Origin: Aldrovandia affinis
Lineage: Eukaryota; Chordata; Actinopteri; Notacanthiformes; Halosauridae
NCBI GenBank assembly: GCA_029706075.1
Contig: JAINUG010000326.1
Location: 389,501-453,500 of the forward strand
Direction: 5' to 3'
Length of the DNA: 64,000 nt
In this document: piece after piece, positions 37,315 through 49,225 of the stretch
How positions within the stretch are numbered: position 1 is the stretch's first letter
Layout of the letters: each line of letters opens with the position of its first letter
Notes under the pieces: model-generated
What the model was told of the DNA's origin: nothing
The model's database searches: none
Seen by the model: only the letters and a program-made list of their open reading frames with translations
Program-made: the position numbers and the translations under genes

Positions 37315-38802
37315 CACATGTTGTGTGACACAGTGTCCCGCTCATTAATTTGATGAATGTATGGAAATATGCAGCACACCTTGAGGCACCTGAAGTTTTG
37401 AGTCCATGAGAAAATGAGTGACATATTGTATGTTTGTTTCTTGCACTATTAACTGATAGCGCAGTGATGTCCCCTCTGGTTTGTAAAGAAAACACATTTT
37501 AAACTCATAAAACAATCTGATTGAACTAAAGGATGATTTATTTTATTCTACGGTAATTGGCAGAAGTGCGTAATAATGCACACATTTCCAGAAGGCTGGA
37601 GTGTGTCTAATATCATGCCCAATACCAGTAAACAATCTGCTGTTGAAACACAGCCACTATGACAATCTAGTGAACCTCAGGCATTCGTAAAGTTTCAGGT
37701 CTGCGAATACAGTGCTACTTTCTAAAGGCAAAAGTGAAAGGCAAGAAAACTCAGTTCAGCAACTTGACAGTTTTCTCAGTTTTGATGGCTCTTATTAACA
37801 CAAACATGCCGAAGTGATAGTTTTGATGCTTTCAACAAAGAACCATCGAACATTCTCACATTCCATATTAATGGCACTACTGACATTCTAGTTGCAATTT
37901 TTAGACCCTCAAAATATCAGTTGTCCTCACTGTTGCTATAGTTTTTTTGTGCCAGTATACCCAGAGGACAGAATAAGATTGTGCACATTTTATAGAATTA
38001 GTTTGTTTTACCCACCTGTTCTGAATTCCAAAACCATACTTTTTTGTAATTATTGTTGTCCCCTATCTAACAACAAAGAGTTGCCTTTACAGACATTTTT
38101 GTTCTGTACACATAGCCAAGTAGAAACATTTTCTCAAGAGATTACTTAATTGAAAATATTTGATTGGTGACAATCTTTACAAAGTCTCTGAATGTCTCTT
38201 CTCTCCCTGACAACAGTACCATGTCATATTGCAGATGTACTAGGTATTTATATATATATATATATAGTGTATCTGCCCCCCATTCACAGCTACACAGGTA
38301 AATGTATTGTACATCATAAAATACGGTCTCCATAAAATATTGCAGGTGACCAGGAGTAGCCTATTCTGTTCCTATACAAAAAATGGAGGGTTAAGGAATA
38401 AAACATCGACACCTATCTTGACAGATAAGAGTGAGGAACGGTCTAAACCATCAGCTCTCTAATTTGATAGAGGAGGAGGCTGTTGTTTCTGCGATGCCCT
38501 TGGACACATACTGCTCATTCGCAAACACGTCGGGTCAATGCAGGAATCCCAGACGTGCGCAAATGGCACTAACATGTGGCCGACCAAACACTAATATAAC
38601 ACGTCGCGGCCTCAGGTGGATCTCGCCAATTTGCATCTCGAATCCTCAATCTTGACACAGAATCAGTGGCCGGCGCCGCTGCACTGATCCCCCCTTTTCA
38701 AAGGGCTGACAAATTGAGGCCTTTTGGGTCCGCCTCACTCGGTGCCAAGGGCTTCAGCTCTGCTATTAACACCTCTGCTCCAACTGCAAATGGCTGCAAT
38801 CC

Positions 38803-38816
38803 GTTGCCCGGGCAAC
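38803..38816. promoter_or_regulatory. Perfect palindromic X-box (RFX-type site)
   Basis: GTTGCCCGGGCAAC is an exact palindrome and fits the RFX consensus GTNRCC-N2-RGYAAC at every position. RFX factors bind such sites in cilia-gene promoters and enhancers. The surrounding 38.66-38.85 kb lacks simple repeats. Binding is inferred from the motif. Confidence 0.5.
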
Positions 38817-40950
38817 ACATTTCCCTCCTGGCTTCTGTCATGCTAATCCCTGGGAAGAAAAGGGAGGGGGGGGGAAAGAAAAGAAGAAGAAAAAGTTTCG
38901 GAAACTAATCGAGGCCACTTTGCACGGGTCTCGCAGAAAAGACGGGATTTGGAGGAGCAAAGTGCACACGGGCTTACGGGGGAACAAAGGATCTGAACCT
39001 GTCGCCCTGTGGGCGGCCAAATCCGGCAAGGTAATCCTCATCTCTGTCCCCCCGGACGCCACCCCCGATTTTGCCTCTCTCGCGGAGCGGCTGAGTTACA
39101 ATGACGGGGAGCGGTAAAGGAAAATGTAAATATGGACTTTTCACTGACACGGCTCTTCAAGAATAAAAGCGGTGGACCTTAAAGAGCACAGCTTGACCAT
39201 CTGTGACGCCCGATTCCACACTTAAGACTTGGACTTAATTTTATTTGTCCACATGGGCTGTTATTCCCACTCTGCACTTAGATTATATTATACGCTGAGG
39301 CAGTCACCTGGGTATAACTCTTTTAATGAGTCGCTCATGTGGTACTTGGGATTTGGGAAAATTCAAATCTATAATACCATAAGCTTGATTTGCAACATTT
39401 TGTTACTTCCTTGAAAACAAATCTAGGAGACTTATTAAACATGTCCTCACCGTTTGTCCTCATATCCTATATGTCATTTTTATCCAAGAACGTATCATTA
39501 ATAGTACATTTCAGCCATTTTGCATGAGATGCATGTTAAAATGATAGGCATGTAATATCCTGGATTGGCATGGTTCCCATTCTTATATACTGGTTTGTAC
39601 TAAATGTTCTTATATACTGTATTTTCTTGCATAAAAAAAAAAAAAAAAAACATTTGGACAAAGATTTGTGATTGGTTTATCTCAGTTAAATATTTAAGGT
39701 CATATAATATAATATATTATATGATCCCTTATTATATTAAGATCCCTTTCACATATTCCATTGTGGCCTGCAAAAAAAAAATTATATTAAACTATTTGTA
39801 TTTTTTAACAATAATTATTTTGTCTTATATAATACCTCCTGAGTATCAGTTACAATTTTGATATCTGTAACCTTTTAGCAAAGTGATTAATGAGTGCATC
39901 TGCTACTTTTATGGTATAAAGCATCTTTGCATCCTGCACCTTTTCATAAACCATGTAGCAATGATTATTAATTTTTTAACCTTTGAGCATATTTGCAATA
40001 TGCTGGCTTATTATGCTACGAGATAACTGTTTTTATGTTCTATATAATGTAATGTTGATTCTTCATGTATAAACTTGTATAAAGATGCATTAATTCACTG
40101 TGAGTTGTTATAGTTAAGTTATAAGAAGGGGTTCTTTTTGGACTGCATGCACGCTGCGTACGGATGCCCTACTGTTAAGGGCGTGGTTTTGAGTTGCCAA
40201 AATACCTTAAATATTGTCTATATCAGTTCTATGTTCTACCAGGATTATCGCCAAAATCTCAGTCTAATTTCCCTTGGTGGAGCAGTTAACAAACTGTCTC
40301 AAAAAACAATCATTTAACTCATTGACTTTTGTCTTGCTCATGTCCTTCATTTTCTGATAATTTCTCAAGTTATGAAGGGATAATTGAAGCCACCCAATGT
40401 TAACGTTTCCCCTCCAGTGCAGTCTTTGGTCTTGAAATGATTCTCTGCTCCCGGCAGCCTGTATCGTATTTCATTCTGCGGTGACTGATGAGCTCAAATT
40501 GGGAAGTCAGAGAACTTACTTTCATTTGATAAACATTGTACATAATTGATAAACATGTCAGTTTCAAAAAGCATCACACATTAGCATCCTAGTGCTTTTT
40601 TATGTAGTCGCATCCAATGTGGTGCCTCAGTCTTTGCACATTTCACATGCAATCATTTTAATCATAATGAAAGAGAAACTCGGTTTCAGGTTAGTGTCCG
40701 ATTGCTGATCTATTCATTACAATCAAATATATTCCATGTGACACAGTCTTTTTATTGATTTTTAAATTATTTAATGTGAAGCGCATTAAGGTAATGCTAC
40801 CGCATCAGACAAAACAGCTCTTAGTGGGTATGTCTTCATCTGAGGAAAAAAAGTACAAACAGGTCCAGTTTAAAGGTATGTTCTCTGTATCCTCTATTTG
40901 TGGCTCACCACCTGCCACTAATTCCAATGAAAAGGCCCTTCTCTTCTCCA

Positions 40951-40976
40951 AAGAGTAAGAGTAAGAGTAAGAGTGA
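40951..40976. repeat. AAGAGT hexamer repeat
   Basis: About four tandem AAGAGT units. Confidence 0.85.
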
Positions 40977-41749
40977 AGTGTTTTTTGCAATTTCCTGTAT
41001 ATTTGGGCTTTCTTATACATAAACTGTCTCTCCTTGTCCATCTTCTTATCCTTTAACAACAACTATACATGCCCATGTTGTACTCACGACGTATCCCATA
41101 GCTCTTTCAAATTAATCTGCAAAGAATCTCAATTTTCCGATTGAGGAAAATCACTTTCAGCTCCCCCTTTCTCCCCATACACTTTCCCCTATTAAGCTTG
41201 GAGACTGTCCCTCTTCAAGGATGTGGGATGTTCCCAGAATATGTGCCAGTTGCTGATAAGGCCCATATTCTGGGACCTGCAGCAATTTCGAAGCCAGTTA
41301 TTAAGGGAGAAGAGGAGTGAAAGCCTCAGAAGCCTCTATAGCCACACAGAGGACCAGACAGGAGAGGTTTACTCTTGAACACTCTTGAATTTCTGGAAAA
41401 ATGGATGCTGAAAGTGCTTTTCCGGGGGTCTCATATTCCCTGGTTCTTATATCATTAGCGCCAGAGTTACAGATTCTACATCGAAGCTCCGGGATAACAG
41501 GAGATGGCAGCTGATCTGTAGCGTTGAGTATACTGGAACCTTGTTGGTTTTAATGTTGTTGGCAAGTAGAGAGGAACTCTGAGCTGCACACCGGTGGGAG
41601 TGACTGCTCAAAAGGGGAACGCTTGTTTCCCTTTGAGGAGAGAGCTTGTGATCATACCTTACATTCGGTTAACTGTCCTTTGTGTTCACTGTGAGGAACA
41701 GGAAATGGAGGGAGAGTGCAGTCTTACACATGAAAAATAAATGTCAGGG

Positions 41750-42014
41750 TTAAAATAATTCTGATATATTCTACTCTGATAGAGTACATGCCTTTTGGAC
41801 TCGTACATACTCTGTTTAATAGCAGAGCATTTTTGAAGTTCAGTCTCAACTGCCAATCGAGTCTTAGCTATGTCTTTTAGCAGAACAGATGCACTCCTCT
41901 GAATTTGGCACATTCACGGTAAAATGCTCAGCGTTAATTCAACAGAGTATATATACGAATCCAAAAGGTATGTACTCTATCAGTGTAAAATGTACTATAT
42001 CAGAGGTATTTTAA
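41750..42014. mobile_element. Foldback/MITE element with 80-90 bp inverted arms
   Basis: The left arm (about 41752-41834) and right arm (about 41920-42013) are inverted copies. TCTGATAT, CTCTGATAGAGTACAT, CCTTTTGGA, ACTCTGTT and GAGCATTTT occur in order on the left and complemented in reverse order on the right. The central spacer is about 85 bases. Both outer ends are TTAA, which could be a piggyBac-type target or simply part of the terminal repeat. There is no transposase. Confidence 0.85.
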
Positions 42015-45000
42015 GCCTGATATTTTTGTCAAAGTAAGTGTGAGATCATAGTTATGGTGGCATTTTAAAAAGACGTAGTCAACATGGAGCAGGTAGAGAT
42101 CTCTCTAAACAAAAACTGTCCAAAAACCTGTCCTGCCACGAACACTTCATTCCCACAAGACCGAATCTTGAAAAAGGCCACCTTGAATGAAACTTTGATT
42201 TACATTGTTGCATGAAAAAAACATAGAAGTTGCACATTTTAATGTGATAATCATCGTCTTCTTTTTTATAATATTAAAAAGTCATACCAAAATCATACTT
42301 CAGTACCTTTTCATTCAACATACAATCACTGTCGCTACTGACGGAATCTAAAGCGAATCAACCCAAAAGTGAAAAGTGACAGACAACAGCATCCCAGAGA
42401 GCATAGAGCAGTTTCAGCAAGAGACATGAAAATATATCAAACAGAATTAATTGAAAATGAAATATATTAAAACAATTCAAATGCATTAAAAAATATATAT
42501 ATATAAAAAAAGAGTAAAGATAAATGCACATAATATGAACTAAAAGTAGGTAATTCGTCTTCTAATAGCCTGCTATTCTCTGGTGTATAAGTAAGAGAAA
42601 AAAATGGATGAAAATTAATGAACTGCCAGTTTAGTTCCTGAACAATTCTGCTTCCTGTTAAGGTGTGTGCAACAGACTGAAAATGGTCAAAAATCATATG
42701 TTTTGAAATTAAGTGCATTGTAATAGAGGACTGCCCTACTTACACAGCTGCTACAGGTAAGGCCCAGGTGTTCTGTCAACCAGAGCGGTCCGTTTTTTTC
42801 ACAATGACAAAGGGGAAACCCTCTCTTCGTTGGTAATGCTGCGACAAATTATGCACACACCACACAGGGCCAGGACTCAATACGAGGCTGTGGGGGCAAT
42901 GTCACAACGCTGAAAACCAGTTCTTTAGCCGGCCGAGCCACTCGACAGCCCCTAGAAATCTTTTTTTCCCCTCAAAATCAAGGGCTGCATGATACTATTT
43001 TCCAAAATGTTAAAGAGGCACAGAAGCAAGATGCTCTTCTGAGTGAATATTTTCCAACTTCCAATCAGGAAAATTGCAAATGAATGGTAAGAAAAATGTG
43101 ACCCATTTGAACCAGCCTCTTTCAGTCGATAGGCATGATTGTTTTTCCTTCATGTGGGAGCGTAGCTTTGAAGTGAAGATCTAAACTAAGGGGATATGGA
43201 GGGGGGATGGGGGTGGAGGGGGGGGGGGGGGCATTTCTCTCATCGTAATGCGCATTGTGCCCGGCATGGCTGTGTACTTAGGGCAAACACAAACACGGCG
43301 TGCGCATGCAGGCGCTCCCAGGTGAGCCGAGAATACTTCTCCTGATGGAGGGAAGCGAAGCAGATGGGACACAAATTGATTTCATGCACTTTTAAGTTCA
43401 AGGCAATTTCCCTCTCGCCTGTGAAGTTCTCAGATTGCCTGCTGGACTTTGAGCTCCAGTGCGCTTCAAAGGCCTTTGAATCAGTGCCTCCTCGGCGGGC
43501 AGGTCCCACAGCCTCCTCACCTCACCCGGCTCGCGCCCAGACAAGGGGGCTGTCCAGGTGGGTACTCCGGGACTGACCACTCTTCAGCAGAGAAGCAGAG
43601 CCACGGGAACAAAAAGACACTAGAGACATGAAGGAGAACCTTGGGTGGGGGAGGGGAGGGGGTATCAAAGATATTTTGTTTCATCTCTTTATGTGCGTAC
43701 ATCTAGTTTCTTTGTGTTTTGTTCTTTTTTTCTCTTCTTTTTTTTTTTGCTGGGGGAAGATGGACACAGAATGGAATTCAGTCAGAAAGTCAGAGCATGA
43801 ATCAGACTCCCTCCGAGGGATGTCGGGGAGGCCAATTTACACCCGAAATCCAGTGTGAGCGCTTCCTATTGGCTGAGTGTGATCCCGGGGCTTTATTCCT
43901 GAGCTCTCAGACCTGTTTCAGTAATCTTCGGCACCGCGGGGGGTGGATTGCCGCGGATAATGCAGGGGCTTTGTACGCATGCCCAGGACTACAAATAACC
44001 GAGAATAAAAAAGGCAGTGGCCACGGCAACGTCACAAACAATCTCTATCTGTCAAGATTGCCAAAACAGAGGAGAAACAATGAGGAGTGAGGCATTGCAG
44101 GTGGCGGCTGATATCACTGCAGAGAACAGTGGAGGATTTTTTTATTTTTATTTTTTGTTGTTGTGAATAGCACACAGGCTATTGTTATTCCTCAGTTTCT
44201 TTTTTTCCCCAAAACACAAAGAATATGTACGGCTAATCAGCACAGCGACCATTATCATCACAGAAAGGACAGGCATTTAGAACCAATTTTATGGGACATG
44301 CACAGAACCCTTCCTACTTGGTTTAACTTAAATTGTACTGCTGGGGGTGAAAGGGCGGTTTGACGTGTAATTTCGTTCTCCCTTCCCTCTCTGTGCTATC
44401 TGAAGTGCAATCACGCATGCTTCATTTTAGTGTCATAGGTAACTGGCTAGGATGGTGGCTAATCTGACAGGTTTACTTGCAAGCTGACAGGCACTAAAGT
44501 ATTAACAATATATAGTTAGCTATTAGTCGATTTTCACATATATAAATATAATTCATATATATAATTTTATACAATAGACAAAGCACTGTTCCAGAAGTTC
44601 AGTTTTGTCACGCTAGTCATTCTTTTCATATGCACTACAGTGTACTTGTAGAAGCTAGCTTGAAACTAACAACATTATAGAATATTTTTTTTTAAACTAC
44701 AGCTCCACTGCATTATTTTGCATACACTTCCGACTTGTACATATAGTTTTATCTTTACTGAGTACTGCTATCATAGTTGAATTCCAGTTAAATCAATATT
44801 TAACAATGAGTGTAGTTCAACAATAAGATCTTGTGTTTTCCAAGTCTGCATAATTGAGAATGATCACAGATTCTGGAATGTGATCAGATAGGAGGAGACT
44901 GCATGTTAGTAGCTTTAGTAGGCATCATTCTTACAAAGGGTACACAGAGCTGGCTGTTACAGGAATCGCCCACTCGCTCTTGAAAGTACTGGTCTTTTCT

Positions 45001-46757
45001 CCCTCTCTGTTTGTATCCGGTGCCTTGTGTGCTATTCTTCTTCCATGTATTCCACCGGAATATAGGAGTTCAAATCAATAGCCCATTAAATGGCGAGGGA
45101 ATACTTATCTAGTTTTTCCTACATTGACTTTTTTTTTTTTGGTATTCCCTCAGGAAAATATCCACTGTGAAGTGTCAGGTGACAACCTCATTGCAAATGG
45201 CACAATATAAAATAATGATTGAGTGACTGACCGATTGGTAGATTGACCGATTGATTGAATGATTAAACGTTAGCTGATTATCTAGCTGCATCGATACCTA
45301 ATAAAGCCCTTTTACTAATTGTGTAAGAGTGCACGCCACCCTTTCACAGGATTCAACCGCATAGCGTCTTCAGACCCCTGAGAGTATCGTCCGCAGAAGA
45401 GCTGCTTCTCAACCTAAGTGAATTCAGCTAATTAAGGGGCACTGAGTGTTCTCATGCAGTTGGGGGAATCACGATTCATTGCAATACATGAAATTATCAA
45501 AATATAAATTATTGAATGGTTTTCTTTTCCTCCACGCCATTTGTAATGATTCTTGCAGTCATTAAATGAAACATAAAGCACAGACATTTCTGCTACGGAG
45601 AGCGAAACATCCTGATTCTTTATTGCACAATGTAAAAATGAATGATCCTCCATCTGGTCCGTGTGCCCAGTTTTGCCCACTTCAAATATAATATTGGAAA
45701 GTAAGTTGGTCTCAGGCTAAAGCTTTGAAAGGTACCCTGGCAACTTGACAGGTAGGGAAAACTTGACCAAATAACCTCAGTTGTATTGAAGTATACAGTG
45801 AATCCAGGTTATGGGAGCTGGTGTAAAATGCCTCTGTGCTCCTGTTGTGAGATACTAATGATTATCTTCTTATGAATGTATACATCGCCCCATCAACCGT
45901 TTAAATATATAAAAAACTAGATTATTTTCCCCCATAAATTGAATGAATTGGCCGATTAATCGGACCGACTAATATATGAATTGTTACAGCTCTAATTTAT
46001 GTATCTACACCATGATGCTATTTGCCACTGATGCTGTTGCTGTAGATCACGAGTAACACATGGTCTGAATGGGAGTCGCTTACAGTATCAGCTGTTCTTT
46101 TCCTGTCTGCATGACTTTAGATCCATCACACCTTTGCTTCACTGATCCATGACAGACAGCAGGTGGTGAGCAGAAAATCTGCTTCATACACCTTTGCATC
46201 TCTTGGGGAAATCAGGTTCATTTTCTATTTTCAGAATTAAGCTGGGAACACACCGCATGTTTTTTAGCCCCTAATTCTAGACTCGTGCTCAAGTTATTTT
46301 TATTGCCACCAACTGCTTTTGAAACCTGCAGACTAGGAGACGGCCCTGTAGTGTTTCAACTGTATGTATGCTATGATAATTGCTCATGTGAGCATCTACG
46401 AGTTCTGATTCGATTCTAGGCATGCCGGGCGATTTCTTTTTACCAGAATGTGTTTCACACTCTCCCAGCCAACCTTGTGATAGAGGCTGTCAATGGCAAT
46501 TGGAAAAAAAATAACATAAGGACTGGAAAAATGTATTGGATCTCAAAAGACATGCTATGATTTTCTCTCACCTGGCATACTGCATAACAAGTTGGTCTCA
46601 AGCTGGAGAAACTTCAATAAGGCCACTGCAATCTCTTTATAAATGTACTTTTTATATGAAAATGTTATATTAAAAAAACTACTCATTACCACCATTGCAA
46701 GATGCTAACTACATTTAGCTTATTGAGTTTGGATAACTTTAGGTTTTATTCTATGTA
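42015..46757. other. Non-coding with one X-box and a possible old repeat scrap
   Basis: No exon. A G-rich run lies at 43201-43232 and AT-rich DNA at 44500-44830. The segment 43840-44110 is repeat-poor and contains an X-box (listed). CCGATTAATCGG at 45952-45963 with GGACCGACTAAT after it resembles a common fish repeat, but too little remains to assign it. Confidence 0.45.
44017..44030. promoter_or_regulatory. X-box (RFX-type site)
   Basis: GTGGCCACGGCAAC matches GTNRCC-N2-RGYAAC exactly. It lies in a repeat-poor block with an inverted CCAAT (CCTATTGGCTG) about 150 bases upstream near 43866. Confidence 0.45.
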
Positions 46758-47692
46758 CAGGTAACTGCCAAAATGAAGGAAACACTTGAGTAAATGAGGG
46801 ATACAAAGCAGGTGCTTCCACACAGGTGCGATTCCTGAGTTAATCAAGCAATTAACATCCCATCATGCTTAGGGTCATGTATAAAAATGCTTGGCAAGCC
46901 CAGTTGTTTATTATTTTTGACTACCATGGCTAGAAGAAGACTTTGATAGAGGGGAGATTGTTGAGGCACGTTTGGCAGGAGCTTCAGTGACGAAGACTGC
47001 TCAACTTGCTGATTTTTCACAAGGTGATGTTGGCATGGAAGTCTGAGTGAAAGACATCATCAACTTGGGGAAACTGTGGACAAAGGTGCATACTCCTCAA
47101 CCGTGGTGTCTGTGCATTGGCTTGAGATGCAAGGAAAAATAGAAGAGCAACTCAGTTGACTGCAAATATCAATCTATGGCATGAGCAGGCAGTTTAATCA
47201 AGAACAGTCCATCAAGAACTTAATAGAGAGGGATACCATGGTCGGGTATCAGCCCTAAGACATTTTATGTTGGTGTTTTCTTTTTCTTTTTTAGAATTTG
47301 TTTCAGATTTTCTCCCATTTTCTCCCAATTTGGTAGTCAATTACACCCGCTATTTTCAAGTCAATCAAGTCAATCCCCCCCTTGTAATGTGAGTGGGTAG
47401 CCCTGTGACTGGTAGTGAAGAAGGCAAAGTATCATCTCCTCCGAGACCGCACTCGCCAGGCCGTCGACTGTAACCCGGTACTCCAGAGCCACTCCTGTGC
47501 GCAGCGAACATACTATTCGCTCCCTCCCTCCCTGGGGCGGACAGCCAATCGCCGGCCCCAGTGGCACTCCCAGCCAGAGCCGACTCTGGCACGACGGGGA
47601 ATCGAACCCCAGTCGCCGTGGCCAGCGTCAAACGTTGTAACCACTGGACCACGCGGGAGGCCCCGGTGTTTTCTTTTTTTGGCAGTTACCTG
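46758..47692 (+). mobile_element. Tc1-like element, keeps the N-terminal transposase half, carries a SINE
   Basis: The left end CAGGTAACTGCCAAAATGAA and right end TTTTTTTGGCAGTTACCTG are inverted, with TA outside both ends. From about 46927 the plus strand encodes a decayed transposase N-terminus: DFDRGEIVEARLAG and ASVTKTAQLAD resemble the first helix-turn-helix of Tc1 transposases. The frame is broken soon after and the catalytic half is absent. The right terminal region is interrupted by a SINE at 47286-47664. Without that insert the element is about 540 bp, close to the length of the copy at 36716 but retaining the other half. Confidence 0.9.
47286..47664 (-). mobile_element. tRNA-Glu-like SINE nested in the Tc1-like element
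   Basis: On the minus strand it starts with a tRNA-like head: GGCCTCCCGCGTGGTCCAGTGG contains the A box (TGGTCCAGTGG, plus 47641-47651) and GGTTCGATTCC is a perfect B box (plus 47598-47608). A body of about 280 bases and an A-rich tail at the left follow. A 14-base target duplication GGTGTTTTCTTTTT flanks it at 47272-47285 and 47665-47678. The two promoter boxes are intact. The head most resembles tRNA-Glu; the body is not one I can name. It has no L2-type tail, so it differs from the family at 60160. Confidence 0.9.
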
Positions 47693-48299
47693 TATGTCTC
47701 ATGTTTAAAACTCCCTCACTTCTAAATGAATTCATAAAGTTACAAGCTGACTGTTCCAGCAGATCTTCAAGAGCTACCCCTAAAGGAGATTGTCAAGCAC
47801 ATTACAACATTTAGTCAATCAGCATTTTCTATAAGAGCCTCTACACATTGGAATTCACTACCAACTGATATTACTAAGATGCAGTAGTCTTTGTAATTTC
47901 ATCATCAATCATAACAAATATTCTTAGGCATGTTATTGTTAACAAGACCCCAATTACTATTTAATTGTATTTTTTTACAATCATAGTTTAAAAAAATAAA
48001 CTGTCATACTTGATGTTCCCCTTTCTGTAAATATTCGGGGGGCTAGCACACAGACACTAACAGCACAGTACAATAAAACTATCATGCAAGGGAAAACTGT
48101 GTAATAAGTAGAAAGATGCATAAGGATTATGGGTATAAAAATGCTTATCAATTAAAATAAATAAATATCATAGCAAATACTAATCACACCATAGCAACTT
48201 AATACTGCTATAATGACATTCAGACTCATTTATGATACTATAAATTTAATAATTCTCATATAATATTGTTAATTGTATCAATAATAGCAATTATGCAAC

Positions 48300-48362
48300 A
48301 ACAATAATAATAATCATCATCATCATAATAGTAATAATAATAATAATAATGATAATAATCAC
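48300..48362. repeat. AAT/ATC trinucleotide repeat
   Basis: Tandem AAT units, a block of ATC, then AAT again. Confidence 0.9.
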
Positions 48363-48976
48363 ATCAGTGCTATAATTATGGTTAGACATAAATATGTAAT
48401 TATTTAAATAATATTTGATAAGCTACATCCCAGGTGTGAATCGTAGAAGGATACTATTTATTGAAACATTCAACAGAGCTTCTAGACAAAAATGTTTTTG
48501 GAATGGTTAAGAACTTTAGTATTTTTGTTTTGTATTGTCCCATCATCTCAGCGTGAGCTGGAGCTACACCAATTAAGCTGAACACTTCAGAATCAGAAAG
48601 GCTCAAAGTTACTGAGCATTGGCTCCATTTACATTGAGGAAAGCCATATACCATGCAGGTTAACTAACTTTCTTTTACAACAGCATGTTGCCAATATTAG
48701 GAAAATGGGCTGTTGTGAAAATATTTAGCCATTTCAAAAGAACTTGGATATCAACTGATTGTTAACTGGATAAAGTGAGGCAGACATTTAATTGCTAAAT
48801 AATTCAAACAGAAGTGATTTTTTTTTGCTATACAAATATCATTGTGAATCTTCCAGGTGCTAACAAAGATGCAGAAAAGGTAATAAGAGACCCATCAACA
48901 ATTCTGTATCCTGCTCTATTAACAAAAACATCAGGCCACATTTGGCAAAATCTGCTGACGAAGTAGGTGATGATTA

Positions 48977-49225
48977 ATTGCCATGGCAACCTCCCTTAGT
49001 TAATAACGGTGGATGGATGGGGATACGTGGGAGACCCTGGGAGAAGAAGGGGAGGGTATTTTTAAGTGGATTGTGGTAAATTACTGGGCTTTGTCCGCTG
49101 TGGAAAAGGCAGCTCTGCATACTAACCAAGGGGTTAACCGTGTCCCCGAAGTAATTACAGCCAATTGTGGAGGTAGTTTGTAATTAGTGAATTAACGGTA
49201 ATGAGTGTCCCATTGCCATGGCAAC
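48977..49225. promoter_or_regulatory. Pair of X-box-like sites in a candidate enhancer
   Basis: ATTGCCATGGCAAC occurs at 48977-48990 and again at 49212-49225, differing from a perfect RFX X-box only at the first base. The DNA between is repeat-poor with AATTACAGCCAATTG and TTGTAATTAGTGAATTAACG homeodomain-type cores. This could be one regulatory element with two RFX sites 235 bases apart. Confidence 0.4.

Larger units (their letters stand above)
37315..41749. other. AT-rich non-coding with one X-box site
   Basis: No exon recognised. It contains a TA run near 38250-38266, a perfect X-box palindrome at 38803-38816 (listed), a poly-A run at 39633-39650, very AT-rich sequence at 39420-40120 and an AAGAGT repeat at 40951-40976. 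The block 38660-39110 is GC-richer and repeat-poor and may be regulatory. Confidence 0.45.

Noticed and set aside
45271..45300. Resemblance to a miR-9 precursor (TTATCTAGCTG)
   Set aside because: The match is too short and there is no complementary star arm nearby.
47578..47664. Possible functional tRNA-Glu gene
   Set aside because: The A and B boxes are good, but it continues into a SINE body and A-rich tail with a target duplication, so it is a SINE head.
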